From contig NMRA01000361.1 of assembly GCA_002633005.1 (NCBI GenBank), forward strand, positions 159,217 through 223,216: a DNA stretch of 64,000 nt, given 5' to 3'. This document shows, in pieces, positions 13,101 to 22,634 of this stretch; positions within the stretch are counted from its first letter, which is position 1, and the number at the start of each line of letters is the position of its first letter. This stretch comes from Phoronis australis. Lineage: Eukaryota > Phoronida > Phoronidae. Under the pieces are notes generated by a model, which worked only from the letters and a program-made list of their open reading frames with translations, was not told where the DNA came from and made no database searches. The translations under genes were made by a program, and so were the position numbers.

Positions 13101-16100
13101 CCGTATTAAACTTAATTTTCACACTTTTGTAATTTTCAAGCTCAAAAATCACATAACTTTTCATTTCGAGTAACAACGCGCATTTTTCTAATTTTACACT
13201 GCCTGAATTTAGATCCTGGTTCGTGCGGTTTACGTCGCGTTACGATAAGAGCTACATTTTCTTGTGAGGTACTGTAGACAAAATTGTGATAATAACAATA
13301 TAAGAACGATAAAAAGTTTACATTCTAATTTTTACCATATTCATTACAAACGCGGGTGCTGTATATAGTTCAAAAAAGCCTGTTGTAAACCGTTGACTTG
13401 GCGACAGCGAATTGTCCCACTTTGTAAAAAACCAAATCGGAAAATGAGAGCGAGGCATCATCCTTGTCAGCCAGGTCTACAGAATAGAAAGGGCACGAGG
13501 AAGAGAAGGCTTGACGTGAGTGAAAAAAACACGTTATAAATTCCTGATATTGTTGAAACGAAGACAGTTATCTTTGGGGAAGTCAAACAAAGTAACACAC
13601 GGGCTTAGTCAAGTGCCTAGTAACTAATCTTGTAAGTTCTGTTTATTTGTCTTGCACTCAAACCTTTCTAAATTTTCTACATAACTATTCTATTTGACTG
13701 ATTGAAATCTATGGAAACAGAAATGTTGACTTGGACGAAATACGCATCACTTACAGAAGAAAACAAATAACCCAGAACGGGAATCATAAATGAGCCACTC
13801 CATTCCAAGAATGGCAAGCATGTATAGGGATGACGCGTGATTGATTCGTTAGCAGACTGGTCAGTGTCACAACCAGGCTGAAAGGAAAAGGTAAAACAGT
13901 GCGAAACATCTCTCCATTGTGGGTTTTGTTAAATGTTTTACTTTGCTTCAAATACTCGCCATCTGTTCTATTTATGAACAAATTATTGTATTTACGTCAT
14001 CACAAACATTATATTGCCCAGTTTTTAACGTTAAATAATTATTTTGCTGAAAAAACAAGTTATGCTGTTGATAGCTTAGCGTTAAATTACTTTTCAGTTG
14101 ATTTTATAATGTGTGTAAAGCACAAGTGCATCTGTCCTCCAACGTTTTAGTCCCCCGTCGTATTCTGTTTATGGACATAGTCCAGATATTTTTAAAAAAT
14201 AATTTAAAAATATTCTGAAATACCTCAAAAATTTACGATTATGATTATAAAGTCAAATTATGCTCTTCCGTCAAAAGAATTTAATAGATACCTGTATCCC
14301 ATGTTTAGAAAATTAATATCTTCAAGCAGGCTTGTTCTAAAATTAAGGCACTAAAAATGATTTAAGCACTGGATATTTTTGTTAGTTGGTGTTGTTTTAA
14401 ATTCATCAAGCGTTGATTAGGGATTTTGAATCATTTTAATGCAATAGTTTAATTGTTAATAAAAACAACCACGGATTTAAATAAGCTTGACATGTTTCGG
14501 TGTCTATTGAAACACCATCATCAGAAGAAAAAACACAGTGGCCACCTAGCTAGCCCAACAACAAGTAATTGTTTCATTCAAGGTATGGCGAGAATAGATA
14601 TTTTTGAACTCGTGATATTAGTTTACATAGTCCGTAAAATATTTTCTGAAACGAAAAAATGATACATCGTAATTGTATGAAACAGTTGTATTCATCAAAA
14701 GACTCACCAATAGTCTCATTTTTATTTATTTGGTATCTAATTACATGAAGTGCTGACACTTGCTTTTATCTGTTCAAATGCAAAAACAAATAAAAAATCT
14801 ATAGAAGTGATGTTATCGTTTACACGCGAATCGAATAGTTACCAAATAAAAAGTGGAAAATATTACGTGTTTTTGAAAAATCACTCAGCACGAATTTTCT
14901 GAAGTTCAGCTGCGGCATGGCGTCTGCTTTGTTTAAAATTCAAAGTGGATTATCTTTCGCTTCTTTTAATTATTTGTTTAACGTTAACCAGGTCGTCTTT
15001 TGGCACCGCCACATAACATTCGTTATGTGAGCATGGCGTTAATGTGTGAAACGAAAATATTTTTATTCAGTATAGACAAGAAACAAAAACTATTCCAGTC
15101 ATCTGTCATCTCTAGAACCAAACGACTATCGACATGCAGAAACGTGAATGGGCTGAACACTTTACGGAATTTCAACTAACCAACACATGCTAACTTAAAA
15201 TTCTATAAATGTATACGGTACCTTTATTATCCTTTAAGCACAGACAAGTTTCTCCCTTTAAAAGGATTCTAAAGTTATTTATATTGAACATCACAAAATA
15301 ATTGAATCATCGTAAATGTTGTTGAAACGACTCGCATGTTTTTTTCGTCTATTCAAGTGAGTCTCCTTCCGAAAAATATCAACATGGATGTTAAGTTTTG
15401 TTCGGCCACCATTTAAGGATTATTGTAGTACTTTAGTTCAAATCACACGTAATGCTAATTCTTTGACAATTTGTAGTAATTAATAAAAACGAACCTGCCA
15501 GCTTTTGTGACAATCATTTCCGTCCCTAATTCATTGAAGTCGTCCCACAGCGGCTTCATTTCCAGTTCGGCCGTAACAGAAGCCACTTTAGCATGCGTGG
15601 GTTTTTTAGCGACTCCCTCCAAGTTGACGGGTCCGCCGCACGAAGGATTGGCCACCATGGATGCCCCGTCCGCCATGTTTCCACCAACTGCGCAACAGGA
15701 AGTTGACGACAGAGGTTTTCCAGTGCCAGCGTTCAGCAGACAGACTGAAAAATAAACAGTCCGAAAATCAATTTTAAATTATTGAAGATTAGCAAGTGAT
15801 TAAGCGACTTCTTATCACGTAGGGGTAATTTTGTAAACAAGCCCCACAGCTGAACATTTGGGTGGTATAATCACCCAGCTGTCCGGCGCAAATTACTTAC
15901 TGGACGTGTGATTTTATTTATGCCGTCGTAATAATGTAAAACCGTTAAACAGACACGTGCCGGGATTCATCAACTTTCACAAAAAAACTCATCAATGTTA
16001 TTTGTTATTATATATAGGTGAAGAAAGTTGAGTTTTTATTTTATTAATTTTAATGAGTACAAAATCCTTCTGTTGTTTTCTAGGCAATGATAAACATTTA

Positions 16101-19100
16101 ACAGATATAAGAAAAAAATACTCAAACGCACGCTATTTATTATATTTATCAATAATCGTAACCAATTTCTTCTTTTCAGTTCTATTTACTCTAATCTAAA
16201 TTTATCTCAAATATTCGAATCCTGTGCTCACAACGACAACATATTTTTGTCCATCTAAAAAGTCAAATCTATTTTCGTCATCATGTATACAATTTTTCTT
16301 CTCCTTAGATTAATTACAATTTGTTTATTCTGTAATTACCGTTGCAACATGTATCCTTGCAACGCATTCCCAACTCGCCAATTTGAACCAGAAAAAACAC
16401 TATAAATAAAACACGTCTTTTCACTCAGACAAAGAAATTCGACTCGATTGCGTCTTTCCGCAATTAAATCAAATAATGTCGTGAGAAAGGCGTTTTGAGA
16501 GTTGCGAATTTCTGTCATCAAGTGCTTTGAAAAGTAAAGCAGACTGAGTGAATGAAGTGCTAACACGCAGTTTAAAGGAGCGATGAAAGGTGAAAACGCT
16601 TTTCAAAAAACAAAGTGAGAAACGGTGTCTGAAGTGAGTTAGAGTAAACTAAGAAACAAACAATAAAAATAAAACATAGAAGTAAAGCGATTTTGCCATG
16701 AAATTTCCAGTTTTTACCCGTAAACTTAAACTGCGAATACCATAAGAAAGTATGCGTCCCTTCACAATAAGGACGCACGTGCTAGGAATTGTAAATGGCA
16801 ATGGTAATCTGCTCTTCACTTTGTAAGATACAAATACACAAGTACCATGATTGCGAAAAGTTACTAGAAAAATTTCCCGATTCTTTCATCGTAAAACAAG
16901 TGTTTTTGCCTACTTTGGTATCCTCTTGTATTTTGATTTAGTCCCAGTGAATTTCAAATAACATAATTGGTGAATAAGAAATTAAAAAAGCATACGTATT
17001 ACAAGGCAATTAATTTCAGAAAGGACCTGTAAACCGTGGATTGGTTATCTAACGTTCTTTGCGATACTACAGAGCAATACTAGAAAATTTGGACAACACA
17101 AACGTTTGAAAAATGTGTTTTTACTGAATAAATTTATGAAAGTTTATTTAAATAATTTAAGCTAAGACATCTTTTTAAGTTACGGCAGAATGACACTTCT
17201 CAAAATATTATGTCAGAGTTTTCTTCATTTGAATAAATAATTTAGTTTATAAACTGTGAACGTTCGGCATCGCTTGCAACACCGCATCTTGAAAGCAGCG
17301 TTGTGCAGGGGTGTATTTACAATGGGCATGCCACATCAAAAAAATCACCAAAAAAAAGATAAGTTTGTGTCTATGGCCACACTCATCGCAAAGTCTATCC
17401 GCGTGTTTAACCTGAAACATTTAACAGATAATTTCTTTGAAAAGTGTTGAATTTTTGTTGCATGAATGGCATTGAATGCATTTCCGAAATGTCGCCCGGA
17501 CAACCTTCGACCACTGTTTATGGCAGTGGAGGGACAAATTGTGTAAACACTCTTGAAATATGTTTAGCTCCGCCCCTTTTTGGCTGTGACACGCTTGTAA
17601 AATTCCTTCAACAACTGTTACAGAAAATACCGTCTTGTTCTTGATGATCAGACAAAAAACATTTGTTCATGTCATACTTTGAATAGCATAAATATCATAT
17701 CCAAAAAAACAAGGTGCTTGAAAATTACAGTCCCATCCCTTCTACTTAAGAAAATCTGTTGAAGTATTCAGCAAAAAATAAAAGCGTTATAAATTTGACA
17801 TGTTGGATATATTATTTAATCTTAGAAATACAAATACGCAATTTTTAATTAAAAAAGCTCCCCGTTGCACGAATACTTGCATTAGCTCAATTTCGTTATA
17901 CGGAAATAAAATGGTTTGGAAAAAAGTGTAGTTTGTCGCATTTTATCCAACGTGTTTGTATTTTTGTAGTATGACCTAGATTCAAGCAAGACCTAAACCA
18001 TTGTTGCATACTGACATTAAATGGCAGCGTTTAACCGTTACCTTGATTTAAAAGCTGAATAACAGGTGCTAAAAACAGACAAACTTTTCAAAATTTATGT
18101 TAGTACCATGTTAGTCCGTGAAATAATCGTTGCACTCAGAAAGACCGTTCTAGAAGCCATTTTACTTTTAAAAATAATTCTAAAAATAACAAGATTGCAG
18201 TGAGTTCATTTCTCAAACCGCTCTTTCGGTTCAAAGTGGAACGGGTACTTTGAGATAGAACTGAAAAAAAATTAAGAGAAAAAGACACATTCTATTTGTC
18301 TATGAAAAACACGTGAATTGATAAAAATAATTATTTTTGTATTTGTTTGAAAAGCTGATCAAATATACAAGGAACAGAAACAAAAAAAACTGAAAATTAC
18401 AAGCATAAAAATTTTAAAAAGGATTCTGTTTAGCTTTAACACACAAAATCACTATCATTTCTTCAAAAATTTATTGGAGATTTGTTTGGATCTGGAACTT
18501 AAAATAAAGTAGAGCGAATGTTTACATATAGCTGGTATTGTGTCCTCAGAATTAGGGGATCCAAGTCCTTTGATGATGTCATCGCTTGACGGTGGCTGCC
18601 ATTAAAGGGTAGATGAATTAATTAACACCTCGTATAACCAGTAGGCTAACATAGCTTTCACTGTGATAAACCAATATAATGTTGCTGTTGTCTGTTCTAC
18701 ATCACTTTTCTACACAAAGACGCTATTACAACGTTTTACAGTAAACTCGTGACCGTTTTGCGTTCTTGATGCGATCCACGGTCAAAGAGCAACTAGGGTA
18801 CGGTTTTCAAATGAAATTAATCAATTGCTTTAGGTAAAGTTTATTTTGAACTCACCGTAATTTGCTGAGTTTGAGAATTATTTTATAAGAATGTGAAATT
18901 ACTTGAAATTATTTTTTTAAAATGTACTCAGTCACTTTAGAACGGGATTTTTCTTGAAAATATCCACTGTGATCAGACGGTGGACTTTGCTATTCATCCA
19001 GGTGAATAACTACAGATTTGAAAACATGTACATCTCAACTTCTGGAACTTACCAGGCGCCTCCGCAATGTCGCACGGAAGAGGGGTGCGCCTTATCTGTG

Positions 19101-22100
19101 CAAAGGACACCCTTGCTTTTTCATCTTCGCAACCCATTAATTAAAGTTTTCTAACGATGCAAGTTTTTGTGAGAGAAGAGTTAGCATTTTTAATTTCGGC
19201 AGCACAGATTTGAGAGGATACAACAAAAATCGTTTTAAAACAAAGATATTTTATAAAGGCTAAGCACACCAAGAGGTTCAGAAAAGGTTGAATCAGTATT
19301 ATGGAAGACGTGTCAGCTGTTTTAAACACCTTATCGGTATTGTCAATTTCTAAGCTAAATTTAGAGTCTCCTTAACGTCTGTTCAGTTTACTTGTCCCGT
19401 GGAAATATTTCAGTTGGCTCATTTGAGCTAATGCATGACATTTGCTTGTTCAGTTGTCATTTTGTTTGTCAGTTTCACCGCGTTCGAAGCTCGGATCATC
19501 TCGGTGCTGGAGCAGGGGACCAGTATCCTGCAGGTATTTGCTAGGCGCAATGTAACTGATAAATAAAAATGATTTTTCCTCAGTCAGCGGTCTGTGACAG
19601 CACACTTTGAAACTTTTAATATTTGAAAATTTAAAGCACACGTTAAGTTAGCGAAATATACACGTTTCTGATCGAAGAGCAATTGCATGCAGTACAGTAC
19701 TTCCCAGTTTTCTGTTCTAAAACTTGAAAAGAACGGTTTCAGGATGAAATTGAAATACATCTGATAACCATGGTTACGGTGGATATAACATATTAAACTT
19801 TTACAGAAATCGCGGTTCCTAAAGATGGGCTTACTTGCATTAATCGCCAGTGTCAGAAATTAAAATGTTCAATGATTTAAACTGCAATTTCGGAAATATA
19901 AAAATACCGCGTTCTCCACAAAAACATAGTACACATGGTTAATTGATTTCACCTTGATCTGAGATTGTGTTTTGGTTTGATTACATGCGTGTAAACTCAA
20001 CAAATGAATGATTAGTTATCAGAAATGCTTATGGTGTTAATTTACAGTCACTTAACTGTAAACTATAAAGTTGTTCGCGAAACTTCAACGAGAAGGGGAC
20101 ACTCTTAATATTTTGATAACGTTTTAATTAACCTATAACTATCTCGTAATATGCCAATGTTTGGTGCCAACAACTTCAAGATACAATGTTCATAAAGTCA
20201 GAAATTGTTTGGTTAATAATTCTAACTACAGGTATATAAAAACGAGGGATTTCGAAAATGACTATCTTATCCTAAAATAAAGCACACCCAGACAATAAGT
20301 GAACCTGGCGGGGGCATCCCCACCGAGTTGCAGCTCGCTTGGTTCACAGTGGTGAGCCTCCCCCCACTATATACGATATCCCTACCCCCCGCAATGTACA
20401 CAGCCCAAGGCACAACCCCTGCTCATGTACGGACGACATTTCTGGTTCAACTTATGTTCATCTCCAGTTTTTAGCCCCAGTACGCGAATATTCCGATGTC
20501 AAAAGTCAGCTTGGATTGTTGGTGGCCGAACAGTATAAATGGAATGAAACGATTAGACACCACAGGAGAAAGTGATCCAAGACCTTAATTATTTTCGTTG
20601 TGGTTACTTAATTTAGTGTTTATAAAACAAGATTCAAACTGCTCTGAACAGTGGTGTTCTCGCGAGGAAAATACTTGTTTTTCTTTTTAATTAAGGGCAG
20701 AGAGTTATATTACAGTTGAAAGATGTTATCGCTGATACGTGTTATGGCTAATGTTTTACACTTTTACGCTAGACCTTTCGTCGAGTACGAGCGATACATA
20801 AAGGCGAAGTTAGGGAGAAATGTTGGTCTTTTTAACCTATACATTCACCAGTTAAATGTCTTGCATCCGACTGTGGACAACATATCAACACGACCCAGGA
20901 ACTTCTATCACTTCACGTCACTGCTAACGAGTGTAACATAATTCTATTAATCTAACATATATAAAATGCCGACTTTACCAAGACTGTTCTATACTTTCAC
21001 ACACGTTGGTCAATATGACCAGAGTTTATAAGAGTCACGTCAACAAAATGTTGAGTCCATATCTTGTTGCAACCTAGTGCCAACTGACAGCTCATTGCTT
21101 CAACTGACCTGCAACCAACCGAGGTGTTCAGTGTTAGCACACTCAACCCTGTCATGTCAGGCGAGGCTCATCCAGATGCCTAGCGCAAACACGCAAATAA
21201 TGTCTCTGGTTTTTCGTCCACGACCGTAGTCACTCAATAAGTTTCTTTAACTAACAGGGGCAAATAAAAATGCGAAATTANACACCACGGGAGAAAGTGA
21301 TCCAAGACTTTAATTATTTTCGTTGTGGTTACTTAATTTAGTGTTTATAAAACAAGATTCAAACTGCTCTGAACAGTGGTGTTCTCGCGAGGAAAATACT
21401 TGTTTTTCTTTTTAATTAAGCACAGAGAGTTATATTACAGTTGAAAGATGTTATCGCTGATACGTGTTATGGCTAATGTTTTACACTTTTACGCTAGACC
21501 TCTCGTCGAGTACGAGCGATACATAAAGGCGAAGTTAGGGAGAAATGTTGGTCTTTTTAACCTATACATTCACCAGTGAAATGTCTTGCACCCGACTGTG
21601 GACAACATGCGCAACACGTTGCGCTATATCAACACGACCCAGGAACTTCTATCATTTCACGTCACGGTTAACGAGTGTAACATAATTCTATTAATCTAAC
21701 ATATATAAAATGCCGACTTTACCAAGACTGTTCTATACTTTCACACACGTTGGTCAATATGACCAGAGTTTATAAGAGTCACGTCAACAAAATGTTGAGT
21801 CCATATCTTGTTGCAACCTAGTGCCAACTGACAGCTCATTGCTTCAACTGACCTGCAACCAACCGAGGTGTTCAGTGTTAGCACACTCAACCCTGTCATG
21901 TCAGGCGAGGCTCATCCAGATGCCTAGCGCAAACACGCAAATAATGTCTCTGGTTTTTCGTCCACGACCGTAGTCACTCAATAAGTTTCTTTAACTAACA
22001 GGGGCAAATAAAAATGCGAAATTAAGCATGAAACCCATGATAACCAAATAAAAATATAGGTGTAACAGCAAAACTTACCTAATATAAATTTCAGGAAAAA

Positions 22101-22586
22101 ACGCCTCTCCAGGTATTGGGTGATGAGGTATCGAACCTTGGTGTTTATTTTAAATTCATTGGTGTTGCATTGATAACGTCGTACGCGATTTACAAAGGCC
22201 CCATATTTTTGAACTTATAGTTTACTTCTCGTATGACAATTTCTATGAATAACGTGACAATTTCTATGAACAACAGATCATGTTAAAATTTTTGGTCTGA
22301 GCTCTCGCAAATTAAATGAGCATTTTGAAATTGTTTACTGACCTTCCATATTTTTTATGCTTGGTGAAAACATGGAAGTTGAGCTCCAGTCAAAGATGCA
22401 CTCCGAACTGTCTGTGCCTCTACCATAGTTCTCTCCATCGCACGCGAGGGTCGCCCCATCAGTGGCGCAACGGCCGGTTATCGCACAATCTTGCGAGTTG
22501 TTCCGTCTTGACATTATCGAGGCAATGCTGAAGGAATTAGCTCGTGTAGATAAAGAATTCAGCTCCGCGCCAACATTCATATCCAT
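1067..22586 (-). CDS. Tbx1/10: Tbx1/10-type T-box transcription factor (3' end beyond left edge)
   Basis: Five minus-strand exons with GT-AG splice sites and matching phases: 22343-22586, 15495-15744, 6606-6879, 4493-4645 and 1067-1134. Together they encode about 330 residues from the initiator Met to a Trp split by the last donor (gtacgt). The T-box (about residues 139-322) is nearly complete and contains [58 protein letters not shown] and [20 protein letters not shown]. The pattern of [26 protein letters not shown] and AYQNHRITQL matches Tbx1/10 better than Tbx2/3, Tbx4/5, Tbx15/18 or Tbx20 as I recall them. The product is a sequence-specific DNA-binding nuclear regulator; in chordates Tbx1/10 patterns pharyngeal and mesodermal tissue. 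The N-terminal exon carries an eh1-like motif. Introns are 6.6, 8.6, 2.0 and 3.4 kb. The transactivation C-terminus is not in the window. Confidence 0.92.
1850..3060 (+). pseudogene. Decayed non-LTR (LINE) reverse transcriptase fragment
   Basis: Plus-strand translation in shifting frames gives recognisable reverse-transcriptase blocks: [13 protein letters not shown] at about 1858-1896, then [20 protein letters not shown] followed by VNDLVDYM at about 2027-2110. After an interruption come [14 protein letters not shown] and [16 protein letters not shown] at about 2448-2575. These correspond to the A, B and downstream thumb-side regions of LINE RTs of the jockey/CR1/L2 type. Internal stops and frameshifts show it is dead. 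It sits in Tbx1/10 intron 4 and is split by the insertion at 2189-2430. The clade is not determined. Confidence 0.75.
2189..2430. mobile_element. 242-bp MITE-like element inserted in the LINE
   Basis: The block is bordered by an identical octamer AAATGTGA at 2181-2188 and 2431-2438, a probable target-site duplication. Its ends carry inverted GCGCGCACCC / GGGTGCGCGC sequences (about 2193-2205 and 2404-2416). It is non-coding and contains a contig-join N at 2213 after a C-run. It separates two halves of one reverse transcriptase fragment, so it inserted later. An 8-bp duplication would suit the hAT superfamily, but the termini do not show a clear hAT signature. A diverged copy is at about 4055-4312. 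Confidence 0.6.
4055..4312. mobile_element. Second copy of the MITE-like element
   Basis: The same internal blocks as 2189-2430 occur in the same order: TTGGCGAA.TGGGCAAAAAGG, AAAAGTCCG.GAAAATG, a T-run followed by AGTCC, and CCGAGCCCCCCTATAT ending GGCTGGGT.CGCGCATG. Divergence is substantial, and the left inverted repeat is degraded (GGCGCATCCAGGGG). Confidence 0.6.
4493..4645 (-). CDS. Tbx1/10: Tbx1/10 exon 4, T-box
   Basis: A 153-nt phase-0 exon (51 codons) between gtttcag and CATAGG|gtaggg. It begins [20 protein letters not shown] and ends [14 protein letters not shown], the T-box segment preceding the recognition helix exon. Confidence 0.93.
6606..6879 (-). CDS. Tbx1/10: Tbx1/10 exon 3, central T-box
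   Basis: This 274-nt exon runs from the acceptor tttttccag to the donor GGTCAC|gtgagt, ending in phase 0. It codes [20 protein letters not shown] through to NNLLDENGH. The DNA-contacting core is recognisable, but the stretch [20 protein letters not shown] departs from the usual Tbx1 [20 protein letters not shown], so the protein is fairly diverged here. Confidence 0.93.
7912..7963. repeat. AT-rich inverted repeat (hairpin)
   Basis: TAAAATAGTAAAACTAGTAAA and its inverse lie on either side of a roughly 10-base spacer, differing by one A. It could fold as a long hairpin; it may be a tiny palindromic MITE remnant. Confidence 0.7.
8316..8687 (-). other. Unexplained ORF inside Tbx1/10 intron 2
   Basis: A 123-codon open frame lacking an ATG at its head (it begins with GTG). 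Its first two-thirds is rich in Asp, Glu, Ser and Trp (for example [20 protein letters not shown]), unlike the Lys/Asn/Phe/Ile-rich random frames nearby. An acceptor-like tgtgacag near 8680 and a donor-like GGAG|gtatta near 8406 could bound an exon, on the same strand as Tbx1/10. No family is recognised, and the opposite strand is also open. It may be a fossil transposase piece or chance. Confidence 0.2.
10435..10830 (+). repeat. Dispersed repeat family A, copy 1
   Basis: Shares with the copies at 26938, 33846 and 38743 the order: CTAACTTC, atctcgGAAA, TCATGAAACTTTCAGA, aggacTTtTatg, TTTTATGAAAAAACTC, GGCTTTCTACTTTC and GTTACTGAGTTAAAA. No coding capacity is visible. Confidence 0.65.
12051..12115. 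other. Assembly gap with C-homopolymer and CA repeat
   Basis: Thirty Ns are followed by about 25 consecutive C and then (CA)n. This is a sequencing failure at a simple repeat, not biology. Confidence 0.95.
15495..15744 (-). CDS. Tbx1/10: Tbx1/10 exon 2, start of T-box
   Basis: The acceptor is tttatttttcag before 15744 and the donor AG|gttcg follows 15495, with phase 2 completed by the A at 6879 to give Arg. The frame is open across the whole exon, so coding may enter from exon 1; an internal ATG at 15676 is an alternative start. It ends with [20 protein letters not shown] followed by TKAG and a split Arg, the canonical beginning of a Tbx1/10 T-box. Confidence 0.9.
15745..22342 (-). other. 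Tbx1/10 intron 1 (6.6 kb)
   Basis: No coding sequence recognised. AT-rich DNA up to about 20.2 kb is followed by the duplicated contig-overlap segment at 20557-22024. Confidence 0.7.
20557..22024. repeat. Direct duplication around a single N (unmerged contig overlap)
   Basis: Bases 20557-21280 (724 nt) are repeated at 21282-22024 (743 nt) on either side of one N at 21281. The two copies differ by about nine substitutions and a 19-bp insertion (21609-21627) in the second. Identity running up to and starting from the N, at allele-like divergence, points to two haplotype contigs joined without merging rather than a true tandem duplication. Confidence 0.85.
22343..22586 (-). CDS. Tbx1/10: Tbx1/10 exon 1, N-terminus with eh1-like motif
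   Basis: Start chosen at the ATG at 22586: an in-frame TAA lies 45 nt upstream (22632-22634) with no other ATG between them. The exon codes 81 residues plus one base. It ends at a good donor (GAAG|gtcagt), whose phase-1 base joins the TC at the 15744 acceptor without any stop codon. Residues 14-25 read [12 protein letters not shown], an eh1-type sequence resembling the N-terminus of Tbx20-class proteins and known in several T-box factors to bind Groucho/TLE co-repressors. The rest is Ser/Cys/Asp-rich and unrecognised. Assignment to this gene rests on position, strand, phase and the eh1 motif, not on a transcript. The alternative is translation from Met105 at 15676, which has a favourable context (AACATGG). 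Confidence 0.75.
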
Positions 22587-22634
22587 CCTTATGAAATAAT
22601 TAACTGTTGAAGGCCAGCGGCAACGAGTGAATTA

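Larger units (their letters stand above)
6880..15494 (-). other. Tbx1/10 intron 2 (8.6 kb)
   Basis: AT-rich and without a recognised gene. It contains two copies of a dispersed repeat (about 7640-7850 and 9290-9610), one copy of another (about 10435-10830), a hairpin at 7912-7963, an unexplained ORF at 8316-8687, and a 30-N gap with a C-run and (CA)n at 12051-12115. Regulatory elements are expected in such a long T-box intron, but none can be named by eye. Confidence 0.8.

Noticed and set aside
20339-20575. 78-codon frame left of the duplicated segment
   Set aside because: Pro/His/Ser-rich, with no family recognised, and it runs into the contig-overlap duplication; it is not supported as a gene.
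20723-20941. 72-codon frame starting [15 protein letters not shown]
   Set aside because: It lies in the allelic duplicate, and its counterpart in copy 2 is interrupted (GTGAAATG then TAA-type changes), so there is no sign of coding constraint.
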